DNA of 64,000 nt from Agrococcus sp. SGAir0287 (GCF_005484985.1 NZ_CP027942.1:1922001-1986000); one strand, 5' to 3'. Positions 35,028 through 45,109 are shown, counted from the stretch's first letter. Numbers and translations are program-made. Notes: a model not told the origin generated them from the letters alone.

Positions 35028-35938
35028 GCGGGTCCTTCGGTGTCGGGGTGGACCTCCGTGCCGGAGCCGGAGTCTGTGAAGATCTCGAGCAGCACGGCGT
35101 GCGGCTCGCGCCCGTCGACGATCGCGGCCTTCGCGACGCCGCCCTCGACGGCGTCGAGGCACGCCTGCATCTTGGGGATCATCCCGCTGGCGAGGCCGGG
35201 CAGCAGCTCGCGCAGCTCGGCCACGCCGATCGACGAGACGAGGGATGCGGTGTCGGGCCAGTCTCGGTAGAGCCCTGCGACGTCGGTGAGCACGACGAGC
35301 TTCTCGGCGCCGAGCGCGATGGCGAGCGCTGCGGCCGCGGCGTCGGCGTTGACGTTGAGCGACTCGCCGGGCCGATCGCGATCGGGGGCGACGGAGGACA
35401 CGACGGGGATGACGTCGTCGTCGAGCAGGCGCTGCACCGCGCGCGGGTCGACGGCGACGACGTCGCCGACGTGACCGAGGTCCACCTCGCGCCCGTCGAC
35501 GACCACGCCGCGGCGCACGGCCTGGAAGAGGCCCGCGTCCTCGCCGGACAGGCTCGCGGCGTGCGGCCCGTGCTCGTTGACGAGCGACACGAGCGTGCGC
35601 GACACCTCGCCCGTGAGCACCATGCGCACGACCTTCATCGCCTCAGCGCTCGTCACGCGGTAGCCGCCGACGAACTCGCTCGCGATGCCGTGCCGCTCGA
35701 GCTCGGCGGAGATCTGCGGCCCGCCGCCGTGCACGACGACGGGCTTGATGCCCACGTGGTGCAGGTAGACGACGTCCTGCGCGAACGAGCGCTGCAGATC
35801 CTCGTTCACCATGGCGTTGCCGCCGTACTTGATGACCATCGTCGCGCCGCGGAAGCGCTGCAGCCACGGCAGCGACTCGATGAGGGTCGCCGCCTTCGCG
35901 GCCGGGGTCGCCGCGATCGCGGCGTCGTGCGTCGTCAT
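35024..35938 (-). CDS. argB: Acetylglutamate kinase
   Basis: 304 residues. Amino acid kinase fold with VIKYGGNAM (residues 36-44), VHGGGPQIS and [14 protein letters not shown]. Phosphorylates N-acetylglutamate; feedback-inhibited by arginine in organisms with the cyclic pathway, which ArgJ implies here. ATG at 35938 chosen; the longer frame is a shadow of argJ. Overlaps argF by 4 bases. Confidence 0.95.
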   Translation of the reverse strand: MTTHDAAIAATPAAKAATLIESLPWLQRFRGATMVIKYGGNAMVNEDLQRSFAQDVVYLHHVGIKPVVVHGGGPQISAELERHGIASEFVGGYRVTSAEAMKVVRMVLTGEVSRTLVSLVNEHGPHAASLSGEDAGLFQAVRRGVVVDGREVDLGHVGDVVAVDPRAVQRLLDDDVIPVVSSVAPDRDRPGESLNVNADAAAAALAIALGAEKLVVLTDVAGLYRDWPDTASLVSSIGVAELRELLPGLASGMIPKMQACLDAVEGGVAKAAIVDGREPHAVLLEIFTDSGSGTEVHPDTEGPA

Positions 35939-35945
35939 GCTCGGC

Positions 35946-37103
35946 TCAGCTCGCGTAGGCGGAGTTCTCGTGCACGTAGTCGTGCGTGAGGTCGTTCGTT
36001 CGGATCGTCGCGGACGCGTCGCCGACGCGCAGGTCCACGAGGATGCGCGTCGCACGCGGAGCCAGGTCGACCTCCTCGCGCGGTCGATCCGGGCCGCCGG
36101 CGTGGCACACGCGCACGCCGTTGAAGGAGACGTCGACGTCGTAGGGATCGAAGGCGGCGTCGGTCGTGCCGATCGCCGCGAGCACGCGCCCCCAATTCGG
36201 ATCGTTGCCGAAGATCGCAGCCTTGAAGAGGTTGTTGCGCGCGATGGAGCGACCCACGACGACCGCGTCGTCCTCGCTCGCCGCACCGACGACCTCGATG
36301 GCGATGTCGTGGCTCGCGCCCTCGGCATCCGCCTGCAGTCGCGCGGCGAGGTCGTCGCTCGCGGCGGTGACCGCCGCGGCGAGGTCCTCGGCCGTCGGGG
36401 CGACGCCGGATGCGCCGGACGCGAGCAGCACGACGGTGTCGTTCGTCGACATGCAGCCGTCGGAGTCGAGCCGGTCGAACGTGACGCGCGTCGCGGCGCG
36501 CAGGGCGGCGTCGAGCATCGCGGCGTCGGCGACGGCGTCGGTCGTGAGGACGACGAGCATCGTCGCGAGGCCGGGCGCGAGCATCCCGGCGCCCTTCGCC
36601 ATGCCGCCGACGCTCCAGCCGTCGCGCTCGACGTGCACCTGCTTCGCGACGGAGTCGGTCGTCATGATCGCGTGCGCCGCCGCGTCGCCGCCGTCGGCCG
36701 CGAGCGCCGCCGCCGCATCCGTCATGCCCTGCAGCACGCCGGCGCGGAACGTCTCGTCGCCGACGCCGATGAGGCCCGTCGAGCAGACGACGACGTCCTG
36801 CGCGTCGATGGCGAGCAGGTCGGCGACCCGCTCGGCCGTGCGGTGCGTCGTCTGGAAGCCGAAGGATCCCGTGAAGCAGTTCGCGCCGCCCGAGTTGAGG
36901 GCGACCGCGCGAGCACGGCCGTCCGCGATCGCCTGCTCGCTCCAGAGCACGGGATTCGCCTTCGCGCGATTCGTGGTGAAGACGGCGGCGGCTGCGTCGA
37001 GCGGGCCGTCGTTGACGACGAGCGCGACGTCGAGCGCGCCGGAGGACTTCAGGCCGGCGGCGACGCCGGCCGCGCGGAAGCCCTGCGGGGCCGTGACGCT
37101 CAC
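35946..37103 (-). CDS. argJ: Glutamate N-acetyltransferase (ornithine acetyltransferase)
   Basis: 385 residues. The autoproteolysis motif ATML with nucleophilic Thr near residue 180 is intact ([12 protein letters not shown]), as are CSTGLIG and NPNWGR. Transfers the acetyl group from acetylornithine to glutamate, recycling it. The GTG start overlaps the argC stop (GTGA); a 7-base gap leads to argB. Confidence 0.94.
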   Translation of the reverse strand: MSVTAPQGFRAAGVAAGLKSSGALDVALVVNDGPLDAAAAVFTTNRAKANPVLWSEQAIADGRARAVALNSGGANCFTGSFGFQTTHRTAERVADLLAIDAQDVVVCSTGLIGVGDETFRAGVLQGMTDAAAALAADGGDAAAHAIMTTDSVAKQVHVERDGWSVGGMAKGAGMLAPGLATMLVVLTTDAVADAAMLDAALRAATRVTFDRLDSDGCMSTNDTVVLLASGASGVAPTAEDLAAAVTAASDDLAARLQADAEGASHDIAIEVVGAASEDDAVVVGRSIARNNLFKAAIFGNDPNWGRVLAAIGTTDAAFDPYDVDVSFNGVRVCHAGGPDRPREEVDLAPRATRILVDLRVGDASATIRTNDLTHDYVHENSAYAS

Positions 37104-38143
37104 GGGGCGAGCCCGTCGGTCGTGAGGCCGAGGTGCTCGTCGAGGCCGAGGGCGATGTTCGCCGACTGGATGGCGGCGCCGGCCGTGCCCTTGCCGAGGT
37201 TGTCGATGGCGCAGACCACGACGACGCGGCCGGCGCGCTCGTCGACCGTCACGCCCATCACCGCGGCGTTGGACCCGACGACGTCGCTCACGCGCGGCGT
37301 CTCGCCGTGCGGCAGCACGTGGACGTAGCGCTCGTCGGCGTAGGAGGAGTGCCACGCCGAGAGCACGTCGTCGACGCTCGTGCCCTCGGTGAGCGACGCG
37401 GTGACGGTCGCGAGGATGCCGCGCGCCATCGGCACGAGGACGGGCGTGAACGAGATGCGCACCTCGTCGGCGCCCGCGGAGCGCAGGTTCTGCTCGATCT
37501 CGGGGACGTGGCGGTGCGTGCCGCCGACGCCGTACGCCTGGGCGTTGCCGAGCAGCTCGGAGGCGAGCAGGTGCGGCTTGAGGGCGCGGCCGGCGCCGCT
37601 CGGACCCACCGCGAGCACCGCGACGACGTCGCGCGCATCCACGAGTCCCGCCTGCACGCCGGGCGCGAGCGCGAGGGTCACGGCCGTGACGTTGCAGCCG
37701 GGCACGGCGATGCGTCGGACGCCCCGGAGGTTGCGGCGCTGCAGCCCGTCGCCGACGGGCAGCTCGGGCATGCCGTACGGCCAGGAGCCGCCCCAGCCGT
37801 CGCCGTAGAACGCCTGCCAGTCCGCCTCGCTCGCGAGTCGATGGTCCGCACCGCAGTCGACGACGAGGACGTCGTCGCCGAGCTGCGCGGCGAGCTCGGC
37901 CGACTGCCCGTGCGGCAGCGCGAGGAAGACGACGTCGTGGCCCTGCAGCTGCGCCGCCGTCGTCTCGACGAACGAGAGGCCCGCGAGGGATCGCAGGTGC
38001 GGATGGACGGCGAGGAGCGGCTGGCCGACGTTCGAGTGCGCCGTGACGGTCGCGACCTCGAGCGTCGGGTGCTGGGCGAGCAGGCGGAGCAGCTCGCCGC
38101 CGGCGTAGCCGCTCGCACCCGCCACGGCGACGGAGACAGACAT
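37100..38143 (-). CDS. argC: N-acetyl-gamma-glutamyl-phosphate reductase
   Basis: 347 residues. Rossmann motif [14 protein letters not shown] at residues 9-22 and active-site Cys in VPGCNVTA near 148. Reduces acetylglutamyl phosphate to the semialdehyde. First gene of argC-argJ-argB-argF. A TAGCCT box lies 7 bases before the ATG, although GGAGG is also present directly before the start. No ARG box was recognised. Confidence 0.95.
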   Translation of the reverse strand: MSVSVAVAGASGYAGGELLRLLAQHPTLEVATVTAHSNVGQPLLAVHPHLRSLAGLSFVETTAAQLQGHDVVFLALPHGQSAELAAQLGDDVLVVDCGADHRLASEADWQAFYGDGWGGSWPYGMPELPVGDGLQRRNLRGVRRIAVPGCNVTAVTLALAPGVQAGLVDARDVVAVLAVGPSGAGRALKPHLLASELLGNAQAYGVGGTHRHVPEIEQNLRSAGADEVRISFTPVLVPMARGILATVTASLTEGTSVDDVLSAWHSSYADERYVHVLPHGETPRVSDVVGSNAAVMGVTVDERAGRVVVVCAIDNLGKGTAGAAIQSANIALGLDEHLGLTTDGLAP

Positions 38144-38150
38144 GCCCTCC

Positions 38151-38156
38151 AGGCTA
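38151..38156 (-). promoter_or_regulatory. -10 box of the argCJBF operon (leaderless type)
   Basis: TAGCCT, 7 bases before the ATG of argC; same box and spacing as at argH. Confidence 0.5.
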
Positions 38157-38179
38157 CTCGCGCGGGACGTGTCCGATCG

Positions 38180-38824
38180 TCACGCCTGGAAGTCGACGCG
38201 GACCTCGCTCGTGACCTCGATGTCGCTGCCCTCGAGGGCGATCGCCGTGTCGGCGCCGGCACCGGCGCGCATCGTCGCGGCCATCGGCTGCGCCTTGAAC
38301 ATCGCCGGCTCGTCGACGCCGCCCTCGCGGATGGCCGCGACGCGGGGCGTCGACAGGCCCGCCGCGGCGGCGAAGTCGGCGGCCTTGCGCTGCGCGTCCG
38401 CGATCGCCTCCGCCCGCGCCCTCGCACCGAGCGCATGCCGCGTCTCGTCCGACAGCGACCACTCGATCCCGCCCACCTGATGCACGGGCTGCGTCGCGAC
38501 GGACCCGATCCACGTGCCCAGGGCGGCGAAGTCGACGAACGTCACGTGCACGCTCGCTGCGGCGTCGAACACGAGGTCGCGGCGCTTGCCGTCGCCGACC
38601 CACTGCTCGTGATGGCTCACCCAGACGCGGTCGGCGTGCCAGCGCTCCGCCTGCCCGCCGTCGACGAAGGCCCGCGCCTGCTCGGCGATCGCGGCGTGCG
38701 CGTGCGACGCGACGCGGATCGCCTCCTCGGGATGCGACGCGCGATGCTGCGTCTGCACGACGACGGTCGCGCGCTCGGCGGGGGCGCGCTCGACGCCGAG
38801 GCCGGACACGGTGATCTGGGTCAT
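38180..38824 (-). CDS. SIMPL (DUF541) domain protein
   Basis: 214 residues without signal peptide or membrane segment. The pattern ITVSGLGVERAPAERATVVV at the start, WSLSDETRHALGARARAEAI in the middle and KAADFAAAAG follow the SIMPL/DUF541 family (periplasmic or cytosolic oligomers, function unclear). Most relatives are exported; this one appears cytosolic. A TAGCAT box lies 7 bases before the ATG. Terminates just upstream of argC. Confidence 0.8.
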   Translation of the reverse strand: MTQITVSGLGVERAPAERATVVVQTQHRASHPEEAIRVASHAHAAIAEQARAFVDGGQAERWHADRVWVSHHEQWVGDGKRRDLVFDAAASVHVTFVDFAALGTWIGSVATQPVHQVGGIEWSLSDETRHALGARARAEAIADAQRKAADFAAAAGLSTPRVAAIREGGVDEPAMFKAQPMAATMRAGAGADTAIALEGSDIEVTSEVRVDFQA

Positions 38825-38831
38825 GGCCCGG

Positions 38832-38837
38832 ATGCTA
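38832..38837 (-). promoter_or_regulatory. -10 box of the SIMPL gene (leaderless type)
   Basis: TAGCAT, 7 bases before the ATG at 38824. Confidence 0.45.
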
Positions 38838-38866
38838 CTCGCGGGATCCGTGCGGGCACCCGGACG

Positions 38867-38983
38867 CGACTGGTCGCAGCTGCACCCGACTGGTCGCAGA
38901 TGCCCGCGGGCTGCGACCAGTCGGACGGAAGCCGCGAGCAGTCGGAGGGCACCTCCGACCGATCGACGTGCGACTGCGACCAG
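38867..38983. repeat. Cluster of CGACTGGTCGCAG direct and inverted repeats
   Basis: CGACTGGTCGCAG occurs at 38867-38879 and 38887-38899 in direct orientation 20 bases apart, and as CTGCGACCAGTCG at 38911-38923; degenerate relatives follow at about 38934-38945 (GCGAGCAGTCGG) and 38971-38983 (CGACTGCGACCAG). The copies can pair into hairpins. They fill the gap between pheT and the SIMPL gene, where no reading frame is credible. Confidence 0.7.
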
Positions 38984-39059
38984 CCTGGCGCGCGTGACGA
39001 GTGCGGCGCGAGCGGTCGGTGGCCGCCCGTCGAGCGGCGACCGAAGGTGGACCGGGCCG

Positions 39060-41528
39060 TCACTCGCGCAGCGTCGCGCCCGTCCGCTCGGTCGCGAGGG
39101 CGAGGCCCGCGAGCTTCGCCTCCGTCGCCTGGGCCGCCGTGAGCGTGCGCTCCGCGTCGCGGAATCGCAGCGCGAACGTCAGCGACTTCCGGCCGGCGAG
39201 GTCGGCGCCGCGGTAGTCGTCGACGAGCGCGACGTGCTCGAGGAGCGCTCCCGCGCCCTCGCGCACCGCCGCGAGCACCTCACCCGCGGGCACGTCGGCG
39301 TCGACGACGACCGAGAGGTCCTGCGTCGCCGCGGGCGTCGCGCCGATGACCGCGGTGTCGAGGCTCGTGCGCGCCGACGCGACGAGCGCGTCGAGGTCGA
39401 GCTCGACGATCGCGACCTGGCGCGGCAGGTCGGCCTCGGTCGCGAGGGACGGCAGCAGCTCGCCGGCGACGCCGACGACGGCGCCGTCGAGCAGCACCTC
39501 GGCGGTGCGGCCCGGGTGCAGCCAGTCGCGCTGCGCCTGACGCACGTCGACCGCGAGGCCGAGCGTGCGGGCGACGCGACGGGCGACGTCGATCGCGTCG
39601 GCGACGCCGAAGGCCTCGCGCTGCTGGCCCGGCTGCTTCGCGATGCGCGCGCCGAGCAGCAGCGCGCCGACGTGGCGCGGCTGCACGGGCAGCGCGTCGA
39701 GCGAGGCGAGCACCGCATCGTCCGGGCGCACGGCGCCGGCCGGCACCGCATCCGTGCCGTGCTCGCCCTCGACGCGGAAGACGGTGCCGAGCTCGAACAG
39801 CGCGAGGTCGGTGAGCCCGCGGCCCACGTTGCGCTGCGCCGTCTCGACGAGGCCGGGCACGAGCGACGTGCGCAGGAAGGGGCGCCGCTCGTCGAGCGGG
39901 TTCGCGAGTCGCACGGGCTCGACGCCGACCCGACGCGCGTCGGCCTCCGCCTGGAACGGTGCGACGAGCACCTCGGTGAGCCCGCTCGCCGCGAGCGCGT
40001 TCGCCACGTTGCGCCGAAGGCGCTGCGGCCGCGTGAGCCCGCGGCCCGAGGGCGGCGAGGGCAGCACCGACGGGATGCGGTCGTAGCCGACGACGCGGGC
40101 GGCCTCCTCGACGAGGTCGACGCGCTCGGTGAGGTCGGGCCGCCAGGTCGGCGGCGTCACGCGCCACACGTGGGCCGCGCCGTCGGCGTCCTGCACCGTC
40201 GCGCCGATGCGCACGAGCGCGTCGCGCGTCTCCGCATCCGTGTAGTCGGCGCCCGTGATGCGCGCGGCGTCCTGCGGCGCGAAGGCGATCGTCGGCGGCG
40301 CGGGCACGTCGCCGACGGATGCGCCGAGCGGGTCCGCGGTGCCACCGGCGAGCTCGACGAGCAGGTCGACGACGCGCTGCGCCGCGACGGCCTGCAGCGC
40401 AGGGTCGACGCCGCGCTCGAAGCGCTTCGACGCCTCGCTCCACAGGCGGTGCCTGCGCGCGGTGCGCGCGACCGAGACGCCGTGGAACCACGCGGACTCG
40501 ACGAGCACGTCGGTCGTGCGCTCCGACATCTCGGTGCGGTCGCCGCCCATGACGCCCGCGAGGCCGACAGGCCCCATGTCGTCGCAGATGAGCAGGTCCT
40601 CGGGGTCGAGCGTGCGGGTCGCGCCGTCGAGCGTCACGAGCGTCTCTCCCGCCTGCGCGCGCCGCACGGTGATGCCGCCCTGCAGCAGGTCGAGGTCGTA
40701 GCCGTGGATGGGCTGGCCGAGCTCGAGCATGACGTAGTTCGTGACGTCCACGGCGATCGAGATCGGCCGCATGCCCGCGAGCGTCAGCCGCTGCTGCATC
40801 CATCGCGGCGTCGCGCGCGTGGCATCGATGCCGCGCACGGCGCGCGCGACGAAGCGGCCGCAGCCGACGATCCCGCGGATGGGCGCGTCGTCGGCGACCG
40901 TCACGGGGAAGCCGCTGCCCTCGCCCGCCTCGATCGCGGCGGGGTCGCGGTACGCCCAGCCCGTCGAGAGCGCGAGCTCGCGCGCCATGCCGCGCATCGA
41001 GAGCACGTAGCCGCGGTCGGGCGTGACGTTGACCTCGACCGCGACGTCGTCGAGGCCGAGCAGCGCGAGCGCGTCGTCGCCGGGCTCGGCATCGTAGCCC
41101 TTCGCGTTCAGCCGCAGGATGCCGTCGTGGTCGTCGCCGAGCCCGAGCTCGCGCTCGGAGGCGATCATGCCGTCGGACACGTGCCCGTAGGTCTTCCGCG
41201 CCGAGATGGCGAAGCCGCCTGGCAGCACCGCACCGGGCAGCGAGACGACGACGAGGTCGTCGGGGTGGAAGTTCGCGGCGCCGCAGACGATGCCGCGCGG
41301 CTCCTCCTCGCCCACGTCGACCTGCACCCAGCGGATCGTCTTGCCGTTCTTCTGCGGCTCCTCGTCGAACGACAGCACGCGACCGACGACGAGCGGACCC
41401 GTGACGTCGCCGCCGTGCAGCGCCTCCTCCTCGAGGCCGACGCGCACGAGCGCCGCGTGGACGTCGTCGCCCGTCGTGCCGGCGGGCACGTCGACGAGCT
41501 CGGCGAGCCAGGACATGGGGGCGCGCAT
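39060..41528 (-). CDS. pheT: Phenylalanyl-tRNA synthetase beta subunit
   Basis: 822 residues. N-terminal MRAPMSWLAELVDVP, a tRNA-binding OB domain (about 40-150), B3/B4 editing region with SEASKRFERGVD, B5 domain and a C-terminal ferredoxin-fold anticodon-binding domain (about 730-822). Partner of PheS in the alpha2beta2 enzyme. The ATG at 41528 shares its A with the pheS TGA stop (TGATG), and the MR-P-SW start matches homologues, so it is preferred over the ATG 4 codons later. Confidence 0.95.
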   Translation of the reverse strand: MRAPMSWLAELVDVPAGTTGDDVHAALVRVGLEEEALHGGDVTGPLVVGRVLSFDEEPQKNGKTIRWVQVDVGEEEPRGIVCGAANFHPDDLVVVSLPGAVLPGGFAISARKTYGHVSDGMIASERELGLGDDHDGILRLNAKGYDAEPGDDALALLGLDDVAVEVNVTPDRGYVLSMRGMARELALSTGWAYRDPAAIEAGEGSGFPVTVADDAPIRGIVGCGRFVARAVRGIDATRATPRWMQQRLTLAGMRPISIAVDVTNYVMLELGQPIHGYDLDLLQGGITVRRAQAGETLVTLDGATRTLDPEDLLICDDMGPVGLAGVMGGDRTEMSERTTDVLVESAWFHGVSVARTARRHRLWSEASKRFERGVDPALQAVAAQRVVDLLVELAGGTADPLGASVGDVPAPPTIAFAPQDAARITGADYTDAETRDALVRIGATVQDADGAAHVWRVTPPTWRPDLTERVDLVEEAARVVGYDRIPSVLPSPPSGRGLTRPQRLRRNVANALAASGLTEVLVAPFQAEADARRVGVEPVRLANPLDERRPFLRTSLVPGLVETAQRNVGRGLTDLALFELGTVFRVEGEHGTDAVPAGAVRPDDAVLASLDALPVQPRHVGALLLGARIAKQPGQQREAFGVADAIDVARRVARTLGLAVDVRQAQRDWLHPGRTAEVLLDGAVVGVAGELLPSLATEADLPRQVAIVELDLDALVASARTSLDTAVIGATPAATQDLSVVVDADVPAGEVLAAVREGAGALLEHVALVDDYRGADLAGRKSLTFALRFRDAERTLTAAQATEAKLAGLALATERTGATLRE

Positions 41529-42562
41529 CAGATGACCATCCCGAACTGCTCGGAGAAGCGGACGTCGCCCTCGATCATGTCGCGCATGTCGTCGAGCTGG
41601 TAGCGGAACTGGAGCGTGCGCTCGATGCCCATGCCGAACGCGAAGCCCGAGTAGCGGTCGGGGTCGACGCCCGCCGAGCGCAGCACGTTGGGGTGCACCA
41701 TGCCGCAGCCGCCCCACTCGACCCAGCGCGGCCCGCCGCGCATGCCCGGGTGCCAGACGTCCATCTCGGCGCTCGGCTCGGTGAACGGGAAGTGGTTGGG
41801 GCGCAGGCGGATGCGCGCCTCCTCGCCGAACATCTGCCGTGCGAGGTGCTCGAGCGTGCCGCGCAGGTGCGCCATCGTGATGCCCTCGTCGACGGCGAGG
41901 CCCTCGATCTGGGTGAAGACGGGCAGGTGCGTCGCGTCGATCTCGTCGGTGCGGTACGTGCGTCCGGGCGCGACGACGTAGACGGGCAGGTCGCGCGTGA
42001 GCAGCGAGCGGACCTGCACGGGGCTCGTCTGCGTGCGCAGCACGAGGTGCCTCGACGTCGGCTCGACGTAGAAGGTGTCGGACTCGCCGCGCGCCGGGTG
42101 GTCGGGGTCGACGTTCAGCGCGTCGAAGTTGTACCACTCGTGCTCGAGCTCGGGGCCCTCCGCGACCTCCCAGCCCATGCCGGTGAAGATGTCGCCCATC
42201 TCGTCCATGAGCATGGTGAGGGGATGCCGCGAGCCGGGACGCTGGTGCGTCGGCAGCGCCGTGACGTCGACGGTCTCGGCGGCGAGCCGCGCCTGCTCCT
42301 CGGCGACGGCGAGCTCGCCCTGACGGGCCTCGATCGCCTGCGCGACGCGTCCGCGCGCCTGGCCGATGGCGGCGCCGGCATCCTTCCGCAGCTCGGGGGC
42401 GAGGTCGCGCAGCGAGCCGTTCAGGGCAGCGAGCTCGCTCCCCTGCCCGTTGTGCGCGGTCTTGGCGGCTTGCAGCTCGGCGACCGTCGTCGCGGAGGCG
42501 ATGGCGTCGAGCGCGGCCGTCACGGCGGCGTCGAGCCTCGTCGTCAGATCGGGGATGGACAC
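41528..42562 (-). CDS. pheS: Phenylalanyl-tRNA synthetase alpha subunit
   Basis: 344 residues. N-terminal coiled-coil (about 10-90) and class II catalytic core with motif 2 FTEPSAEMDV, GCGMVHP and motif 3 GFAFGMGIERTLQFRY. Starts with GTG; a TACGAT box lies 8 bases upstream. Forms the pheS-pheT operon. Confidence 0.95.
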   Translation of the reverse strand: MSIPDLTTRLDAAVTAALDAIASATTVAELQAAKTAHNGQGSELAALNGSLRDLAPELRKDAGAAIGQARGRVAQAIEARQGELAVAEEQARLAAETVDVTALPTHQRPGSRHPLTMLMDEMGDIFTGMGWEVAEGPELEHEWYNFDALNVDPDHPARGESDTFYVEPTSRHLVLRTQTSPVQVRSLLTRDLPVYVVAPGRTYRTDEIDATHLPVFTQIEGLAVDEGITMAHLRGTLEHLARQMFGEEARIRLRPNHFPFTEPSAEMDVWHPGMRGGPRWVEWGGCGMVHPNVLRSAGVDPDRYSGFAFGMGIERTLQFRYQLDDMRDMIEGDVRFSEQFGMVI

Positions 42563-42570
42563 AGTCGTCC

Positions 42571-42576
42571 ATCGTA
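42571..42576 (-). promoter_or_regulatory. -10 box of pheS-pheT
   Basis: TACGAT, 8 bases before the GTG at 42562. Confidence 0.4.
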
Positions 42577-42583
42577 TCCGCGG

Positions 42584-43495
42584 CTATGTGGTCGGCGCGC
42601 CGCCCTGCTGCTGGCCCTGGATGGCGATGAGCTTCGTCGTCGACGTGTCGCCGCCGGCCGCGCCCTTCTGCCGGGGCGTCGCCCTCGGGCCCTTGCTCAC
42701 GCGGCGCTCCACGACGATTGCGATGTACGACAGCAGGAGGCAGAGCGCGATGTAGATGGCGCCGATCACGATGGTCGCGGGGATGATCGGGCGGTCGTAC
42801 GTCGCCGCGGTGCCGAGCTGCCGAGCCACGTAGAGCAGCTCCTGGTAGGTGATGATGAAGCCGAGCGCCGTGTCCTTCAGGGCGACGACGAGCTGGGCGA
42901 TGATGACGGGCAGCATCGCCCGGATCGCCTGCGGCAGGAGGATGAGCTGCATGACGCCGGACTTGCGCAGGCCGATGGCATAGCCGGCCTCCTTCTGGCC
43001 GTTCGGCAGCGACTCGACGCCCGCGCGGATGACCTCGGCGAGCACCGACCCGTTGTACGCGACGAGGGCGATGACGACCGCCTGGAACGGCGTGAAGCGG
43101 ATGTCGATGACGGGCAGCGCGTAGTAGAGCAGCAGCATGAACACGAGCACGGGCACCGCGCGCAGCACCTCGGTGATCACGGCCGCGGGCACCCGGATCG
43201 CTCGGTGGTCGGACATGCGCGCGATCGCCAGCACGAAGCCGAGCGCGAGCGCTCCGATCGCGGCGAGCGCGAAGGCGGCGAGCGTGCTCACGAGGCCGGA
43301 GAGGATGCGCTGCCAGATGCCCTGGTAGCCGAAGATCTCCCACTTGGAGGCGTCGAACTGGCCGGTCGCGAAGAGGCGGTAGACGAGGAAGCCGACGAGG
43401 CCGAGCACGACGACGATCGTCGCGACGCCGAGCGCGGCGTTGCGCGCACGGGCGCGCGGGCCGGGGACGTCGAAGAGGACGGAGGTCTGGGTCAT
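42584..43495 (-). CDS. gluD: Amino acid ABC transporter permease (GluD-like)
   Basis: 303 residues with an N-terminal extension, 5-6 membrane segments and the permease EAA-type loop YAIGLRKSGVMQLILLPQAI near 175-195. Polar amino acid permease family; with the order ATPase, binding protein, permease, permease it matches gluABCD of Corynebacterium, a glutamate uptake system. C-terminal tail of about 40 residues is polar and Gln/Gly-rich. ATGA overlap with gluC. Confidence 0.9.
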   Translation of the reverse strand: MTQTSVLFDVPGPRARARNAALGVATIVVVLGLVGFLVYRLFATGQFDASKWEIFGYQGIWQRILSGLVSTLAAFALAAIGALALGFVLAIARMSDHRAIRVPAAVITEVLRAVPVLVFMLLLYYALPVIDIRFTPFQAVVIALVAYNGSVLAEVIRAGVESLPNGQKEAGYAIGLRKSGVMQLILLPQAIRAMLPVIIAQLVVALKDTALGFIITYQELLYVARQLGTAATYDRPIIPATIVIGAIYIALCLLLSYIAIVVERRVSKGPRATPRQKGAAGGDTSTTKLIAIQGQQQGGAPTT

Positions 43496-44145
43496 CGTGC
43501 GACCTTCCAGCGACGCTCGAGCGCCTGCTGCAGCCACGACAGCAGCAGCACGAGCGCGACGAAGAAGAGGGCGACCCACAGCAGCACGTCGAGGGCGTTC
43601 TCGCCGCGCTCGGAGAGGTAGCTGCGGATGGAGCCGAGGTTGAGCACGGAGAAGCCGGCGGCGACCGTGGTGTTCTTGAGCAGCGCGATGAGCACGCTCA
43701 TCATCGGCGGCACGACCGCGCGCGCCGCCTGCGGCAGGATCACGAGCGTCATGACCTGGCCGAACGGCAGGCCGATGGCGCGTGCCGCCTCCGCCTGGCC
43801 CACGGGCACCGTGTTGATGCCCGACCGCAGCGTCTCGGCGACGTACGTCGCGGTGTAGAGGCCGAGCGCGAGCACGGCGAGCACGAGGTAGTCGGCGCCG
43901 CGGATGCCGAAGAGCGGCGGCACCGCGAAGGCGAAGACGAAGAAGACGAGCGTCAGCGGGGTGTTGCGCACCGTGTTGACGTACACGGTGCCGACGGCCC
44001 GCGCGATCGGCACGGGCGAGACGCGCATCGCGCCGACGACGAAGCCGAGCACGAGGGCGATCGCACCGCCGCCGAAGAAGAGGATGAGGGTGCCCAGCAG
44101 CGCCTCGCCCCAGAGGTCGAGGTTGCCGGTGAGGGCGTCGAGCAT
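43492..44145 (-). CDS. gluC: Amino acid ABC transporter permease (GluC-like)
   Basis: 217 residues, about 5 membrane segments, EAA-like loop ARAIGLPFGQVMTLVILPQA near 137-156. Forms the membrane channel with GluD. A strong hairpin in the gap to gluB probably separates expression levels. Confidence 0.9.
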   Translation of the reverse strand: MLDALTGNLDLWGEALLGTLILFFGGGAIALVLGFVVGAMRVSPVPIARAVGTVYVNTVRNTPLTLVFFVFAFAVPPLFGIRGADYLVLAVLALGLYTATYVAETLRSGINTVPVGQAEAARAIGLPFGQVMTLVILPQAARAVVPPMMSVLIALLKNTTVAAGFSVLNLGSIRSYLSERGENALDVLLWVALFFVALVLLLSWLQQALERRWKVAR

Positions 44146-44174
44146 GCCGAGCTCCCTTCGTTCGCGAGATGGAC

Positions 44175-44204
44175 GTGCGGCGGCGGGTCACCCCGCCGCC
44201 GCAC
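44175..44204 (-). terminator. Intergenic hairpin between gluB and gluC (attenuator or mRNA stabiliser)
   Basis: Perfect 13-bp stem GTGCGGCGGCGGG with its complement and a 4-base loop, 8 bases after the gluB stop, no U-tract. It likely limits read-through to the permeases or protects the gluB mRNA, since the binding protein is needed in excess. Confidence 0.65.
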
Positions 44205-44212
44205 GAGGGTGA

Positions 44213-45109
44213 TCAGTAGCGGTCGACCTCGGGCTGCGTGCCCTCGACGCCCGAGTCACCGAGGTTGGCGTCGTAGATCGCCTGCCAGGTGTCGGGGTTG
44301 TCCTCCAGGAGGTCGTTGATGAAGGTGCGCAGCGCGTCGTCGCCGAGCGGCAGGCCGATGCCGTAGCGCTCCTCGCTGAACGGCTCGCCGACGACCTGGA
44401 GGTTGTCGGGGTCCTGCGCCGCGTAGCCGATGAGGATGGCCTCGTCGGTGGTCACGGCGTCGACCTGGCCGTTGATGAGCGCCTCGACGCACTGCGAGTA
44501 CGTGTCGAACTCGGTCGTCTCGAACTGCGGGTAGTTGTCGCGGATGTTCTGGATCGGCGTCGACCCCGTGGCCGAGCAGATCGTCGAGCCGTCGGGCAGG
44601 TCGTCGATGCTCGTCACGTCGGAGTCCGCGGCGACGAGCAGGCCCTGGCCGGTCACGAAGTACGGGCCGGCGAAGTCGATCTGCTCCTTGCGGGCGTCGG
44701 TGATCGAGTACGTGCCGACGTAGTAGTCGATGTCGCCGTTCACGATCGCCTGCTCGCGGTTCGCCGAGGCGATCGACTCGAAGGTGATCTGGTCCTCGGA
44801 GAAGCCGAGCGACGCGGCGATCCAGCGCGCGATGTCGACGTCGAAGCCCGTGCGCTCGCCGGTGGCGGGGTCGAGGTAGCCGAGACCGGGCTGGTCCTCC
44901 TTGACGCCGATCGTGACGCCGCCGGCCTCGACCATGGCGTCGTAGGTGGGCGAGCCCTCGAGGTCGACGTTCTCAGCGACCTCGAACAGGGGCGCGTCGC
45001 CCTCCTCGCCCGAGCCTCCGGGGTTGTCGGGCGTGCCCGAGGCACAGCCGACGAGCATGGCCGCGGCCGCCGCGAGGGCGAGCACGGACGTGGTGCGAGT
45101 CATGCGCAT
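44213..45109 (-). CDS. gluB: Glutamate-type ABC transporter solute-binding lipoprotein
   Basis: 298 residues. Signal peptide with lipobox LVGC, lipidated Cys22, then a Gly/Asp-rich linker and a periplasmic binding protein family 3 domain (GVTIGVKEDQPGLGYLDPAT; GFDVDIARWIA). Delivers glutamate or a related amino acid to GluCD. AAGGAG lies 5 bases before the first ATG, which fixes the start at 45109. Confidence 0.92.
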   Translation of the reverse strand: MRMTRTTSVLALAAAAAMLVGCASGTPDNPGGSGEEGDAPLFEVAENVDLEGSPTYDAMVEAGGVTIGVKEDQPGLGYLDPATGERTGFDVDIARWIAASLGFSEDQITFESIASANREQAIVNGDIDYYVGTYSITDARKEQIDFAGPYFVTGQGLLVAADSDVTSIDDLPDGSTICSATGSTPIQNIRDNYPQFETTEFDTYSQCVEALINGQVDAVTTDEAILIGYAAQDPDNLQVVGEPFSEERYGIGLPLGDDALRTFINDLLEDNPDTWQAIYDANLGDSGVEGTQPEVDRY

